NCBI GenBank assembly: GCA_943737045.1
Contig: CALSFV010000015.1
Coordinates: 62,001-126,000 of the forward strand
Length of the DNA stretch: 64,000 nt
From: Parapristionchus giblindavisi
Lineage: Eukaryota > Nematoda > Chromadorea > Rhabditida > Diplogasteridae
Direction: 5' to 3'
Shown: piece by piece, positions 45,931-59,557 of the stretch
Position numbering within the stretch: position 1 is the stretch's first letter
Layout: every line of letters begins with the position of its first letter
Position numbers and translations under genes: made by a program
The notes under the pieces: model-generated
Seen by the model: the letters and a program-made list of their open reading frames with translations, nothing else
What the model was told of the DNA's origin: nothing
Databases searched by the model: none

Positions 45931-48900
45931 TTTGAGTGCTTGACACTATTCCACGGGGCTCGCGCCCAAATTTCCATCACATTTTCATAATCGATTTTCG
46001 GTACCAAAGAAGCAAATATGCGGACATTTCAAAACAGTTCTGTGACCCCCTGGGGGGTCCTAGTCGACCTGTGTCAACGAATTTAGCACTGAGTGTCCGC
46101 GGCATTTGTGGTTCCCTTGTCATCTGGATGTCTCAACTGCCCGAATATTCTACGGTGATCTACATTAGGATTTGTCGACACAGTCGTCTGTTTGTAAGGT
46201 ATCGTATTCCACCCCACAGTTGATGTATCGCTTTTGTTTCTGTTACTGTACTAGTGACATGTTATGCCTTGACACATCAGCTGTATTACCGTCTTTTCTT
46301 GCACGGGTATCATGTATTTGTCCTCATACACCCCTAGAGTAGAACCATTTATAAGACATGATTCCTGTCATTATAGTTTATCGTCTCATCACAACTGCCC
46401 GTCTTCATTTCATCGGCTGAACTACTACTTCGATGTCCATCACGATGTTTTACTACTTCCGGACTCCTCTACATGCGGATAAGTCTTTCGTCTACTCAAG
46501 GATGCTTTTGTTTGATCAGATAGGTACAGTATCCCACCCCACAATAGCCGTACCGATCATTGTGATATTAGTTATTTAGTTCTCTGTGTTACGGTTCTGC
46601 AGCCCGGAATGTCCGTTCATGGGGTACTCCCGGTTTTGAGAAATTTATGTGGCTCACCGGGTTTACTCCATGTACGGCTGAGTATGGCTTCGTGGTCAGA
46701 TTAGTGAAGCATTTCACTTTTTCGCATGAGTATCCTTTATTAGTACACGAGTATACTATATTAGCCTTCATACACACCTGGAGTAGGTTTCCATATATAA
46801 GACATTATTCCTGCCATTATAGTTGGTCGTCCTTTCCCACATGCCCGTCTTCATCTCTCATCGGCTGAACTACATCTTCCACGATCGTCTAGCTGTCTCT
46901 CGACTTCTCTACGCTCAACTACATGACGCTGTTTCATTGAACTACACATCCGTTTGATCAGAGAGGTACTGTATCCCACCCCACAATAGCCGTACCGAAC
47001 TTTCCGATCTTAGTTGTTTGGTTAGTCTTCTGTCTTACTGTTCCGTAGCCCGGAATGTCCGTTCATGGGGTATTCCCGGTTTTGAGCTATTTATACGCTC
47101 ACCGGGTTTACTCCATGTACGGCTGGGTATGGTTTCTTGGACAGATCAGTGTAGCTTTTCACGTTTTTGCATGAGTATCCTTTATTAGCCTTCATACATC
47201 TTTACAGTAGACCTCTCTCATTCTTACTGTACGTTCACATACTATAATTCTCCCCTCATACCGTACTCCCATTTCATTCCACTGTATATTCTCACTAATG
47301 AGCAATTAGCAAGGTCAAATTGTGAGCGGCTTAGTATGATACCGTGGATATGTTTACGGTAGATCAATCGATTTTGGGATCGATAGTTGAGGAAGGATGG
47401 AAATAGAGATAGATAGTTGATAATCATTATTAATTAGAACAGTTCCGCCAGCGCATCCCATCCTTCAATACTTTGATGATACATTATGCGTGTAGAATCT
47501 TTAGTGATCTCACTGTTAGTGAATTTGGTAAACATCATCATTAATGGTTCCTTATTCCGAAGGATAGACCTAGATCATACTTGAAATCGATTGAGAGAGA
47601 GAGAGAGCTAGGGGTTACGGTAGTTTTCGGTCATGTTGTATTTCCCTGATCTCTATCTAAGTTGATCTTTGATCTTTGCTCTGTCGTTTCTCTTCACTTT
47701 CTTTCATCTCTGAACGTAACACGTTCTTATTTCCTTTCTAAATTATTTCAAGTCCTTTTTAATATTCCCTTCGTGATCCTGTATCTATGAAGGATGATCA
47801 ACCTCTCATCCAACCCGGTTCAACGACTCATGGATTCTGGATCTGATGTTGGACCTCAATCTCTAGCGGATGTTCTACCATGAAAGGTGCATGTCTCTCA
47901 TTCCAAATCGTATTCAAAATGTTTAAAAAATGAGAAAATAAAGATTCCACCTTCTTTTTGAAAATTTTAAACTACACTATCATGAACTATTAGTATCCAT
48001 GAATCTGTTCTTATTTTGCTATTCTTTGCTAGAAAAGTGACTGTCTATGATAATTTTTCATTACAACAGCCTAATTTTCTTCATCAACTTCATCGACGAT
48101 GTCATCCGCGGAAGGTTTTCATCTTCGTCGTGAGATGGGAATCTACTCTACGGAGGTCTGAAGGTGGATGTGCAGCGTTGGAGTGCGACGAACATTTCCT
48201 CGAACATAAAATGAATAAAGATTTTGGTTGCGTTTATTGTTTGTTAGCGGTGTCCAAGCCCGTGAAGTTAAATGGGTGGAGTTATAATCACTATGTAAAT
48301 ATGGTTTGAAAGAAATGGGCGGAGCTACATATCAGTGTATAGGCAGGGACGATATCCTTTCATCGATAATATAAACTTTTGCTTTATTTTGCTTGAACTG
48401 ACTTTAATTTAAAAATAACCATATACATGTTCAGTGCAACTTTTTGTAACAGTGCTTTGTTCAATGTGTTTTATTATTTACTCAATATAACGCTAGAAAC
48501 AGTAACTGACGATTACTGCAGTACATCAAAGCTACAAAAAGTGAGAGTACTTCAAAGTTGGTAGTCAATGCATACCTTAGAGGCACAATAAAGAACGCAA
48601 GGGCGCGGAGATAAATTACTATACATAGCATCAAAAAGTAAACATCATTTTTATGCTTTTTAATACATTTCTAGTACTCATAGTTAAAATGTTATAAATT
48701 TAGTTGTTTAAAGCAAAAATACACATTGAAAAATTAACCTCATAATAGAAATTATAAGTATACCGTCACTGAGATCTGACAGAGATACGGATTACTGTAG
48801 TTATGGAATCTACCATGATCATACTGTTATTAAGCGTCTATGCAAAACATTATAGAATAGCAAACAAGTAGATTTTGCAAACTACAGCGATCTTGCATGC

Positions 48901-49984
48901 ACATCTCAGTAAAATAGCTGAACTTAATTATCTATTCTGCTTTTCTCAGGTCATGTAGCTGGTTAATTACAGTCATTTAGACATATTTACCATTAATCAA
49001 TAGTGAATATACAACTAGCTTCGCATCTTTGTTATTCATACGCTTTTCTATCTCTGACCTAGAGCACCTACAATAACCCAATTACATCTCTCATTGTAAG
49101 TCCATCTTAGAGATTATGTCAAGCAATAGCATCGCCTTCATCCAACGAATATTTCATGCATTACTCAATATTAGTGCTGGTATTCGTTTATCCAAGTTAT
49201 CATAATTATTCTTTCGATCATCATACTCTACTTTATCAATTAAATATATTTTTGGCCGGAAGGGGAGAACACTCTTTATTTTCCCATACATTTCTTCATT
49301 TTCGAAATCTGTTCCAAGATAATTATTAGAGGCATTTAGAATATTTTATCAACATTATTATTTTTTAAATTTTAATATTTTTCAGTGAAGTTATCCCCGC
49401 CCGCCGAACGTCTCAACAGTGGTGGTATATCAAGTTCAGTGCGCGCGATGACTCTCTGCGTCTCTGCCCATCGATCTCGTCTGATCATCTCGTCACTCTA
49501 TCACTAATCTAGCGCTGAAACGGAACCACTTCCTATCTTGTAATCAATGCTATATGTAGTCATTTCTGCAGTCATGGAGGCAAATTGTCCTTTGATCTTT
49601 GATCTTTGTATCTTGATCTTTGATCTTTGTCCACGATTTTTCAAACAATGAGCGAAAATTGAAATTTTCAGTTTATAAATGTGAGATTTATTTTATAGAA
49701 AATAACAAGTGAAATATATACCACGGGTCTCCTGTAAAAGTGTAGCAAAATCGGACCTTTCTGCCACTAGGAAAATTTTTTGTCTCCGATTTCGCTGAAA
49801 GTCAAAGTAGATAAAGTAGATCAATGAAATCTGTATCTGAAAAATTTAAAAAAAAGACGGCTGTGTGCAAGTAATCTTTACCGAGTATTCGAAATTCACG
49901 TATTGATGAAGAATGGACAATTAAATAAACCAATAACTGTCAACCAATTGAATCTCTTCATAAACATATAAATATATATATAAA

Positions 49985-51195
49985 CGCGTATAATATTGAT
50001 CAATTGCAAAGTTCTCATAATAAACATGACATTTATGTTAATTATTTTAATATGATTTATCTGATTTGAAGAAGGAAACGAGGGACATGATTGTAATTGG
50101 TTGATGAAGTGGATACACTGACAACACGACCGTATGATTGAGGCTGATCCTTTGTTTGATAAGTATACCTAAAACAATAACGATAAGTACGACAATTTCA
50201 ACCCATCTGTTTTGAAATTAATAGTTTTGGCCATTTTTCTAAAGAGATGATGCAAGGTTACAACCTGTTTTCAAAACTTACGTAGAGTTATATGTTATTC
50301 CTCCTCCATTGGCGATTATTTGAAGATGTAGACTTTCCTCAGAAAATATTTCTCCCAATTGGAGATTCATATCCAGATAGTTCTGCAATATATTCTTCTT
50401 TTTCTATTCGAATTTTGGCTTATATATCTTCAATTGTAATTGTTATTTAAATTTTAAAAATTTTCTCAAGGTGTTTCCAATTCTTTACATAACATGATTA
50501 TTAAAAATGTAGTTACATCAGTGCCAAAGTCAATCGTTGTGTTCGTGTTGGTCTGTTTCCAATCAGTAGTGAAGGAATGACCATAATCGAGCGTATAATA
50601 TTGATCAATTGCAAAGTTCTCATAATAAACATGACATTTATGTTAATTATTTTAATATGATTTATCTGATTTGAAGAAGGAAACGAGGGACATGATTGTA
50701 ATTGGTTGATGAAGTGGATACACTGACAACACGACCGTATGATTGAGGCTGATCCTTTGTTTGATAAGTATACCTAAAACAATAACGATAAGTACGACAA
50801 TTTCAACCCATCTGTTTTGAAATTAATAGTTTTGGCCATTTTTCTAAAGAGATGATGCAAGGTTACAACCTGTTTTCAAAACTTACGTAGAGTTATATGT
50901 TATTCCTCCTCCATTGGCGATTATTTGAAGATGTAGACTTTCCTCAGAAAATATTTCTCCCAATTGGAGATTCATATCCAGATAGTTCTGCAATATATTC
51001 TTCTTTTTCTATTCGAATTTTGGCTTATATATCTTCAATTGTAATTGTTATTTAAATTTTAAAAATTTTCTCAAGGTGTTTCCAATTCTTTACATAACAT
51101 GATTATTAAAAATGTAGTTACATCAGTGCCAAAGTCAATCGTTGTGTTCGTGTTGGTCTGTTTCCAATCAGTAGTGAAGGAATGACCATAATCGA
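49985..51195. repeat. Direct tandem duplication, 605-bp unit, apparently identical
   Basis: Unit 1 (about 49985-50588) and unit 2 (about 50590-51195) both run from GTATAATATTGATCAATTGC to GACCATAATCGAGC. By eye no mismatch was found, so the event is recent or the copies are being homogenised. It covers the last two exons and part of exon 11 of the secreted-protein gene. Confidence 0.9.
50057..50588 (-). pseudogene. Extra copy of the last exons of the secreted-protein gene
   Basis: The distal copy contains the sequence of exons 12 and 13 and the 3' part of exon 11, but exon 11 has no acceptor and the copy lies after the stop codon of the intact one. It would be 3'UTR or untranscribed unless splicing skips the proximal pair. 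Confidence 0.7.
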
Positions 51196-54100
51196 GCCAT
51201 CCAGGTGACAGAATCGATACAAATCCTCTATTTGCGATGTTGTACGAGGAAACTGAATCAGTGTTTAGTTTTAGAAAATTATAAATTGAGCTGAAATTCT
51301 ATATTCAATCGCCATGGTCCTGATATTTATTTATTTCGTTTAAAATTTTCATACTTTCTTTGGTATCCATGATAAATGAGAAAGAATCCGTCCGATTTGC
51401 ACTATTCTTGTACAATGTGCAAATGGGGCTTGCGATTGTTAAGATTGAACCATTCGCTCGAGATGGATCACTGGAATTTTCATCGTAATTAAAAGTTTTC
51501 ATCGTAGAAAAGGTAAATGTACATTCCGTTATTCAAGGCACACGGATCCGGTAAGAGATTGCTAGGAGTTTATAATTCAAAACCAATTCAAAGGCCTAAT
51601 GTCTTCTTCGGACCTACTTTACCGCGTGGTCACTACCAATTTCCCAATCAATTATAAAATAATAGTGACTGTTAAATAATATTATTAAATATATTTAAAA
51701 AAATAAACGACTGAAAAAACAAACTCAATCTTCATGACTTGGTAGTCATTTGTATTGGCGTCATATCCATTAGTTCCAATTGTGAGTCCCGACATCTGAA
51801 CAATGTAAATATTAATCTGCCTAAATTACATCCACAATATTTTCAACATTTTGTTTTGTAAGAATACTTTGGTCAAATAAATAGGAAAAAAAGAGAAAAA
51901 ATATTTCCAGCGGCCAGAGTCAAGAACGATGCAAAGTATACATAAAATGGATTAGCTTTGTGGTTATGGATTCATTTTTCGTTTGTAAATATTTTCGACT
52001 CATTTGTAAAATACAAATCATTTGCAAGTGCTTTTTTTGCATATCTTTTTATCACATTTTTGATAGAAAATATTTAAAACATACCGATCCGAGATCGAAC
52101 GAGTAAAGATTGAATGAAGGTTCGGCACTGAGAATCGTTACTCCATCGGCGATCATCTGAAAGAAAAATGTGTTTTAATCACATTTTGGATGATGTTTTA
52201 ATATCAGAAATAAACGGAACGGAAACACACTCTGTTCCTTTTCTCCTGATTTTTTAACCGATACACAATTATATAATATTACAGATGAAAACAAACTTTA
52301 ACGTCTGAGTAGAGCCTTCCATCATCCTTTCCTGCAGAGATGACTGGATACTCGCTACCTTGAACGATTTGAGTTTAAAGTAATAATATTGAGCTCCTCG
52401 AGGAGCATATTAAGATCCGATTTTTTTACCTTAGGAAAAACAACGTTTTTTTATTCCAGAAAATATTCAAAAAAAATTATGGACATTGTCTTGAATGTAA
52501 GAGAGATCGGACGATAAAATATACCATTCTATTATATCTTAATATTGTTTATGTCTTTTCATTCAAATCTATCGTTTCAGATTCGGTTCACTTCATTTAT
52601 TTTTTGTAAAGTTTCTACTTTTCAACTTACAATTGGTTGGTGCAAAGTAAATTGTAAACGGAGATCGATCATAACCAGTGGTGTCGGTTACCTGCGAGAA
52701 TTATTATATTTTACAATGTGTTTAAATATATATATATGTATCATTTTTCAATATGAATTTATTGTAAAATATATTATATTTTGAATAAAGTAGTTGCTGA
52801 AAGAGATTCGTGAATATTCTGATCGGTAAATGATATAATATAATAAATAACTCCTAACCGTGATTGTGGATCCTTTAAGCTCAACATTTAACAATTGAAA
52901 ATTGTAGGTCAGAGAATTCGCAAGAGTACGCAATCTGAAAAGTATGATATTACTCCTCAATCTTTTATATAATGATTTCCATTTTAGCGCTGCTTCGCTT
53001 ATTAGGAAAATCTCAAACAGAACACCACAAAGAAAGCGTTAATGAATATAATTTTATTTATTATGAAACTCCGCAGATTGATCGTATTACAATGGGACCA
53101 ATGGGAGCTCATGCTTAGCGAAATTTCCGTCTTATGCATAGGCAATTTGCTCCAGTCAGATATTTAATCGTCTATAGCCCACATATCGTACATTGAAAAA
53201 TTGTTGGATCATGATTCGTTTGAACCATTCTGAATGGTTCTAGCGAATCAAAGCCGATTATAACCGAATAAGGCATTTTTGTTCTTATTCTTTCTTTTAA
53301 TAGTTTTTATTTCACTCTAATCTAGTTAGTCCGCGAGAATCATTCCAAAATATTGCGTTTTCGCAAACTTAAGTTAAAACATAATTCAAAGGAAACGCAG
53401 AGCCGAAGGCCAAACCGGGAAATAGACCGAAATAGTCCATCCTAATTTGAAATCTTCGGAACGATTTATTCATTTACGAATCACCATGATTTTATGAAAA
53501 CGCATTATTTTATCATGATTCTCGCGGACTAACTAGATTAGAGTGAAATAAAAACAATGAAAAGAAAGAATAAGAACAAAAATGCCTCATTCGGTCATAA
53601 TCGCCTTTGATTCGCTAGAACCATTCAGAATGGTTCAAACGAATCATGATCCTATAATTTTTCGATGTACGATAGTTCAAAATTCGTTCTTCACTTCCCC
53701 TAAAGCCATCATTGTTCTGGGGTATGTCCAATCTGTCAAAAAAGATGCGAACAAAGTTGCGAACAAGAACAAAGTTCGCAACTTTGTTCGCATCTTTTTC
53801 TCTAAATCTCTCGAAATACACGCTCTCTAATTCTCTCTAACGGAAGTTGCGACGAAAGTTGCGACCAAAAGATGCGAACAAAGTTGCGTACTTTGTTGCG
53901 AGGTCGGTTAGAGCAGGCGAGAGAGTGTGCATTTGAAGAGGAGCAGAAAAAGTAAACGGGCATTACTTTGTTCGCAACTATGTTCGCATCTTTTTTGACA
54001 TATTGGACAGACCCCTGAAGCATTTTCATTATGTGCAGCACCTTATATTGACCTTTACAATTATTTATTTATGTATTTATTTATTCCATTTATAATATTC

Positions 54101-54605
54101 TATTGACTCACGTCGTGTATCCGTTAGATCCGCGTATTTGAATCCCCCTTGCAAAATCAGTATTATTTGCTTGTCTCGAATATGTAGCGTATACGCGATA
54201 GCCATCACCCACGGAAGGCGGTTTTATATTCTGCAATTATGGTATAAACAAAGGCAATAGTTTTTGTCGAATTAAATATATAATCTTAAATATATGTATT
54301 AATCATATATAAGCTTGATAAGCTCATAGATATATATGATATATCCCATCACTCACAATGGTTCCATTAATTGGAACTTCAGCAGAGACGATTACCACAC
54401 CGTCTTTGAAGTCTAAAAGCCGTCCGATTTAGTTTTGATTCCAAGCAAAAAATCTGTTTGAAATGGAAAACTAACCAGTGGCAGTCGTTGAACAGGCGAA
54501 GCATACCAATAGAAGCCCAAGATCTGAAAGAGTAGCGATAAACTCTAATACACAAGGTTTAAATTAAAAAAATGGAATGTCTGAAGAGTACTCACACTTC
54601 AACAT
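50662..54605 (-). CDS. Unrecognised secreted protein, 342 aa
   Basis: Thirteen exons, read on the minus strand: 54605-54596, 54523-54476, 54412-54357, 54230-54112, 52934-52859, 52691-52631, 52358-52303, 52156-52085, 51795-51725, 51470-51355, 51252-51122, 50987-50887, 50773-50662. They total 1029 nt, with every phase consistent. Residues 1-18 are a signal peptide (MLKYLGLLLVCFACSTT). The mature part is rich in Thr/Ser/Asn/Gly, poor in Cys, and looks beta-rich, with several Asn-x-Ser/Thr sites. VVIVSAE near 24-30 and VTILSAE near 147-153 begin two segments that may be related modules; a third may start at GFVSILS. It resembles nematode CUB-like secreted proteins in general style only; I do not assign a family. 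The exon 9/10 and 10/11 joins are the least certain. Intron 4 (1.2 kb) hosts two mobile elements. Confidence 0.75.
53195..53680. mobile_element. Fold-back element inside intron 4 of the secreted-protein gene
   Basis: ATCATGATTCGTTTGAACC at 53210 pairs with GGTTCAAACGAATCATGAT at 53633, and CTAATCTAGTTAGTCCGCG pairs with CGCGGACTAACTAGATTAG. The arms are about 150-200 bp with a central spacer of about 150 bp. It encodes nothing recognisable. Confidence 0.8.
53719..54016. mobile_element. MITE with ~45-bp TIRs and internal GTTGCGAACAAAG motifs
   Basis: The end GGGGTATGTCCAAT is mirrored by ATTGGACAGACCCC; the next inner block GTCAAAAAAGATGCGAACAA is mirrored by TTCGCATCTTTTTTGAC. Internally, GATGCGAACAAAGTTGCG recurs in both orientations at least four times. 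It is about 298 bp, non-autonomous, 38 bp from the preceding fold-back. Confidence 0.8.
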
Positions 54606-55957
<1,352 letters not shown>

Positions 55958-55974
55958 TATATATATATATATAT

Positions 55975-57108
55975 ACTTGGACGAACACTCGGAAAAGCTG
56001 GTCGCGAACCCGCGTATATGCGGGCAGACACACAATTTCCCATTGTACATAATGATCTCTTATCGATCTATCTCCTATCGATCCTATCGATTGTTCTGAT
56101 ATCGATATATCATGTGCCAAATGTTACGAATCATGTATACGTTGACTATAACCGACCTAATATCGATTTTTTGTATAATACCAAGCGTCCCAACAAATAC
56201 CCGATTGTTTAAAATGTCGGACACCTATAGAACAAGTGTTTCGCTTGAATAACGGAACAATCAACAAGAATTTTGCATTAATAAGCGATGGAGTTAGAAC
56301 TGCATAATCCCCAAAAGAAAATTGTATCTGCGTGGAGCTAAATCGCTTTTTCAGGATCAGGGGAACGCGAGAATTTAAAAAAAATTGCTTCACTTTCTAC
56401 CATTTTTGAAAAACAAAGACTATCCAGGAGCAACAAATAATTTGTGTTTCTGTGACGATTGTAAGTTTATCTGAGTGTACGATCGTGACTATGAACATAA
56501 TTTTCCATTTGGGAGGGTGGCATGATGCCAATCGCCAGGAGCACTTTCAGTACAATAACAACTTTGTCAATTTTCCGAAAATTTTACGCAATAGTTTTTC
56601 CGAATAGCCCTTATTTGTTTGAAGAGTGAATGTGTATTACCGGATCGATGATTAAAATATTATACAATTCCCATGTACTTTCCCTGAATAACGTATCCGA
56701 AAGAAGTCGTGATCATACCGTATTCACAACGATAAGAGTTATCAGTGATAACTCCGATTGTCACTTTTGATATGAATCATGTACCATAAACATGTGGCGT
56801 GAGTTCAAAAGGACATAACATAAACTATAAAATAATTTTCAGTGGTGAAAATGCACCAACGAAATTTTTGCTGACAATGAGATAATATCAAGTCATCGGT
56901 AAGTCTCACCCTCCAATGTGCAATGTGCTGCTGGCTTATCCTTTATCCTACAAGGGAGTGATCACATCTCGCTATGGAGTTATGGTTAATGAAATCTATC
57001 CCGGGAAACCGGTGTGAACTTCTGACTGAAAATGCGACGAGCACTTGAGTAGTATGTATTAAAACCCCGCGCATTTTTGCCCAAAGCAATTTTTACACTT
57101 CACATCAC
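55975..57108. other. Gene-free stretch
   Basis: No exon, RNA gene or clear repeat was recognised. Short AT-rich low-complexity parts only. Confidence 0.4.
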
Positions 57109-58925
57109 TTTGCGTCAGGAGATTGTTCACCTTTTGATCTTAAGAGTCCGGATCTGTAAGACTCGACCATGTTCCGGACATCGCGCCAAGAATTTTGATT
57201 CAGGCCACTCCACTTTATGGGTGTAGGGTACCTTGGGCCCTGATTACAAAATGGTACCCAAAGTGGCCCTACCAGTGAAAAGCGGCGCGGCAGGTGGGCG
57301 CCAAATTTGAAAACTCGATTTTCATATTTTTTCAACCGAACAAGCTAGAGACCAAATTTTTTCGGCATTGTGTTAGGCATGCCGAATGTGTACAAAAACA
57401 CTATTGAGATTAATTTTAAGCAATTCCTAGATTAATTTTTTGACTCGATTTTTAGGCTTTGTTCGATTTCTCGGCATCTCAATGTCAATTCCGCACAAGT
57501 TCTCTAGTATATTCATAGAGCCCGACTACTAGTGCATGTAACCCTGATAAGCGGAAATCGATCTTGGATTGCGCGTGTCGGAAAAATCGGCCTGAGTGTT
57601 TCCAACTTGACTCAGAATCGTTATTTCATAATTTCTTGCTGTATTTTCAAAACGATTAGTGCGGAATTGAGGTCTACTCAAAGTTTAGAGGTGAGACTAG
57701 TAAAATGACACAAGAAGCCCATAACTTGGATCAATTTGAAAATTTCGATTTTCATGACCCTGGGGTCATGATCGAAAATTTCAAAATTTCTCAAGTTTGA
57801 AATGTTTTCATTTATGTGGCTTCTTGTGAAGTACTAATGATGTGAAGAATATTCAGCCAATGCTCAATGGCTGATCTCTCCTTTCAACTATTTTTCGAAA
57901 AGTTTCATGTTGAATGCGTGCGAAAAAGTCAGAATTGTGCTTGAATGAGTTTCAAACTTACTTTCTGTAACATTCTATCTAAGTACTTTGCAATGCACAT
58001 AATCAATATGAAAATCGTTAATTTTGGAAAATTAATATTTTTTTACCCTGACTCCGGGGTCATGGAAATCGATTTTTTCAAAAGTGAGCCGAATTCCGGG
58101 ATTTCAGTTCTACTATGTTTACTCATCATGAAACTTCACATTGTCATTGTCATTTGCACATTGTCGCAGCATTCGAGTCGAAAAACTGCAATATTTCAGA
58201 AATTTTCCGTGAAAGTAGGCACTCAAATTGATTTTTTTGAATTTTCGAAAATAAACGATTTTCATATTGATTATGTACAGCGCAAAGTACTAAGATAGAA
58301 TGTTACAGAGAGTAAGTTGAAAACTGATTTAAGCATAATTCTGACTTTTTCGCACGCATTCAACATGACACTTTTCGAAAAATGGTTGAAAGGAGAGATC
58401 AGCCATTGAGCATTGGCTGAATATTCTTCACATCATTAGTACTTCACAAGAAGCCACATAAATGAAAACATTTCAAACTTGAGAAATTTTGAAATTTTCG
58501 ACCAGGGTTACATGCACTTGTAGTCGGGCTCTATGAATATACTAGAGAACTTGTGCGGAATTGATATTGAGATGCCGAGAAATCGAACAAAGCCTAAAAA
58601 TCGAGTCAAAAAATTAATCTAGGAATTGCTTAAAATTAATCTCAATAGTGTTTTTGTACACATTCGGCATGCCTAACACAATGCCGAAAAAATTTGGTCT
58701 CTAGCTTGTTCGGTTGAAAAAATATGAAAATCGAGTTTTCAAATTTGGCGCCCACCTGGCGCGCCGCTTTCCACTGGTAGGGCCACTTTGGGTACTATTT
58801 TGTAATCAGGGCCCAAGGTACCCTACACCCATAAAGTGGAGTGGCCTGAATCAAAATTCTTGGCGCGATGTCCGAAATTTGACCGAAATGGTCGAGTCTT
58901 ACAGATCCGGACTCTTAAAGGTGGA
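57109..58925. mobile_element. Fold-back element, about 1.8 kb
   Basis: The left end AAGAGTCCGGATCTGTAAGA pairs with the right end TCTTACAGATCCGGACTCTT. The match continues almost without break to near the centre (about 58020-58150), including GCCATTGAGCATTGGC and its partner. About 110 bp of the left arm (57540-57780) is partly missing in the right arm. The two mirror-image open frames beginning MKKYENRVFKFGAHL are arm sequence, not evidence of a gene. Confidence 0.8.
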
Positions 58926-59085
58926 GTCCGAGCAGTAAAGACAGAAATATAGCAAAAGTTATTCTACATACCATACATAAATTATTTTATGATAATTCAG
59001 CTTATTGATCGCAAGAGTCATGAATGAATCCATGCTTGATGTACAGGCAAAGGCGCGAAATTTTGAAAATAGGAAAGTTCAGAAA

Positions 59086-59150
59086 TAGGTTTCGAACCCG
59101 CGAAGTTACGCTTACTAGTGATCACTCTTACCACTGCGCTACAGGATTGA
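59086..59150 (-). pseudogene. tRNA-like sequence with A and B boxes
   Basis: On the minus strand TAGCGCAGTGGTAAGAGTG (A-box region, 59141-59123) is followed by GGGTTCGAAACC (B box, 59099-59088) at tRNA-like spacing. The T stem and acceptor stem do not pair well, so it is a decayed tRNA or the head of a tRNA-derived SINE, not a working tRNA gene. Confidence 0.55.
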
Positions 59151-59557
59151 TGAATGATCGTGCTAATTTCTTGCATATCACTTGTCCCTTGCATAATAGA
59201 TATTCTATGCATTTGAATATTCATTCGTTTTGAAGTTTTGTTTATTATTAAATGACTACTTTTAGTCTCCGAAAATTTCCGAATGAGAATTTCCGAGAAA
59301 TCTTTATGAGAGACACTTTGCCGGATAAGATAAGAGAAAAAGAAGTAGGGATTTTAAATTTAGACCTGATAGCACAATTTTAGATTATCTCCATATTTTT
59401 TCTGCATACTATTGTAATGAAAGCGACACATCAACCACTTACTTTGATCTAATCTGGCGAAGCATACATAAATAGGTTTATCAAGTACAATATTTGTTTT
59501 CTCCATTTCTACAGCAGATAACTCTTTGTTATATATGATAGTTCTTTTGTACATACA

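Larger units (their letters stand above)
45358..46120. mobile_element. Fold-back element 2 at the centre of the large palindrome
   Basis: Palindrome centred near 45737 with ends ACAAGGGAACCACAAATGCC / GGCATTTGTGGTTCCCTTGT. Arms are about 330 bp and the loop (about 45691-45803) begins with a CAACAA run. Each arm includes a partial tRNA-like sequence. It abuts fold-back 1 directly. Confidence 0.8.
40985..49804. repeat. Large palindrome, about 8.8 kb
   Basis: Left arm about 40985-44768 and right arm about 46121-49804 are inverted copies, symmetric around 45436-45449. Matched landmarks: 41390-41430 with 49575-49635 (GATCAAAGATCAAG blocks), 42563-42856 with 48016-48309 (apparently identical), 43445 with 47427, 44690 with 46204. 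Differences: a family C MITE only in the left arm, about 150 bp present only in the right arm near 49110-49265, a small insertion at about 43500 in the left arm, and scattered substitutions. The arms therefore diverged after formation and are not one sequence read twice. No host gene was recognised in the arms. The outer ends repeat the terminal sequence of the 38-41 kb cluster. Confidence 0.85.

Noticed and set aside
45529..46007. Several overlapping frames with WNVVGS / CCIFSLL sequences
   Set aside because: Mirror frames of fold-back 2, including translated tRNA-like sequence; no coding signature.
40985..49804. Palindrome as a simple assembly artefact
   Set aside because: The arms differ by several indels and substitutions and one holds an extra MITE, so they are not the same reads assembled twice. 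Two haplotypes joined head to head cannot be fully excluded without long reads.
57105..58938. Mirror frames MKKYENRVFKFGAHL at both ends of the 1.8-kb fold-back
   Set aside because: Explained by the inverted arms. No substitution pattern or second line of support for coding.
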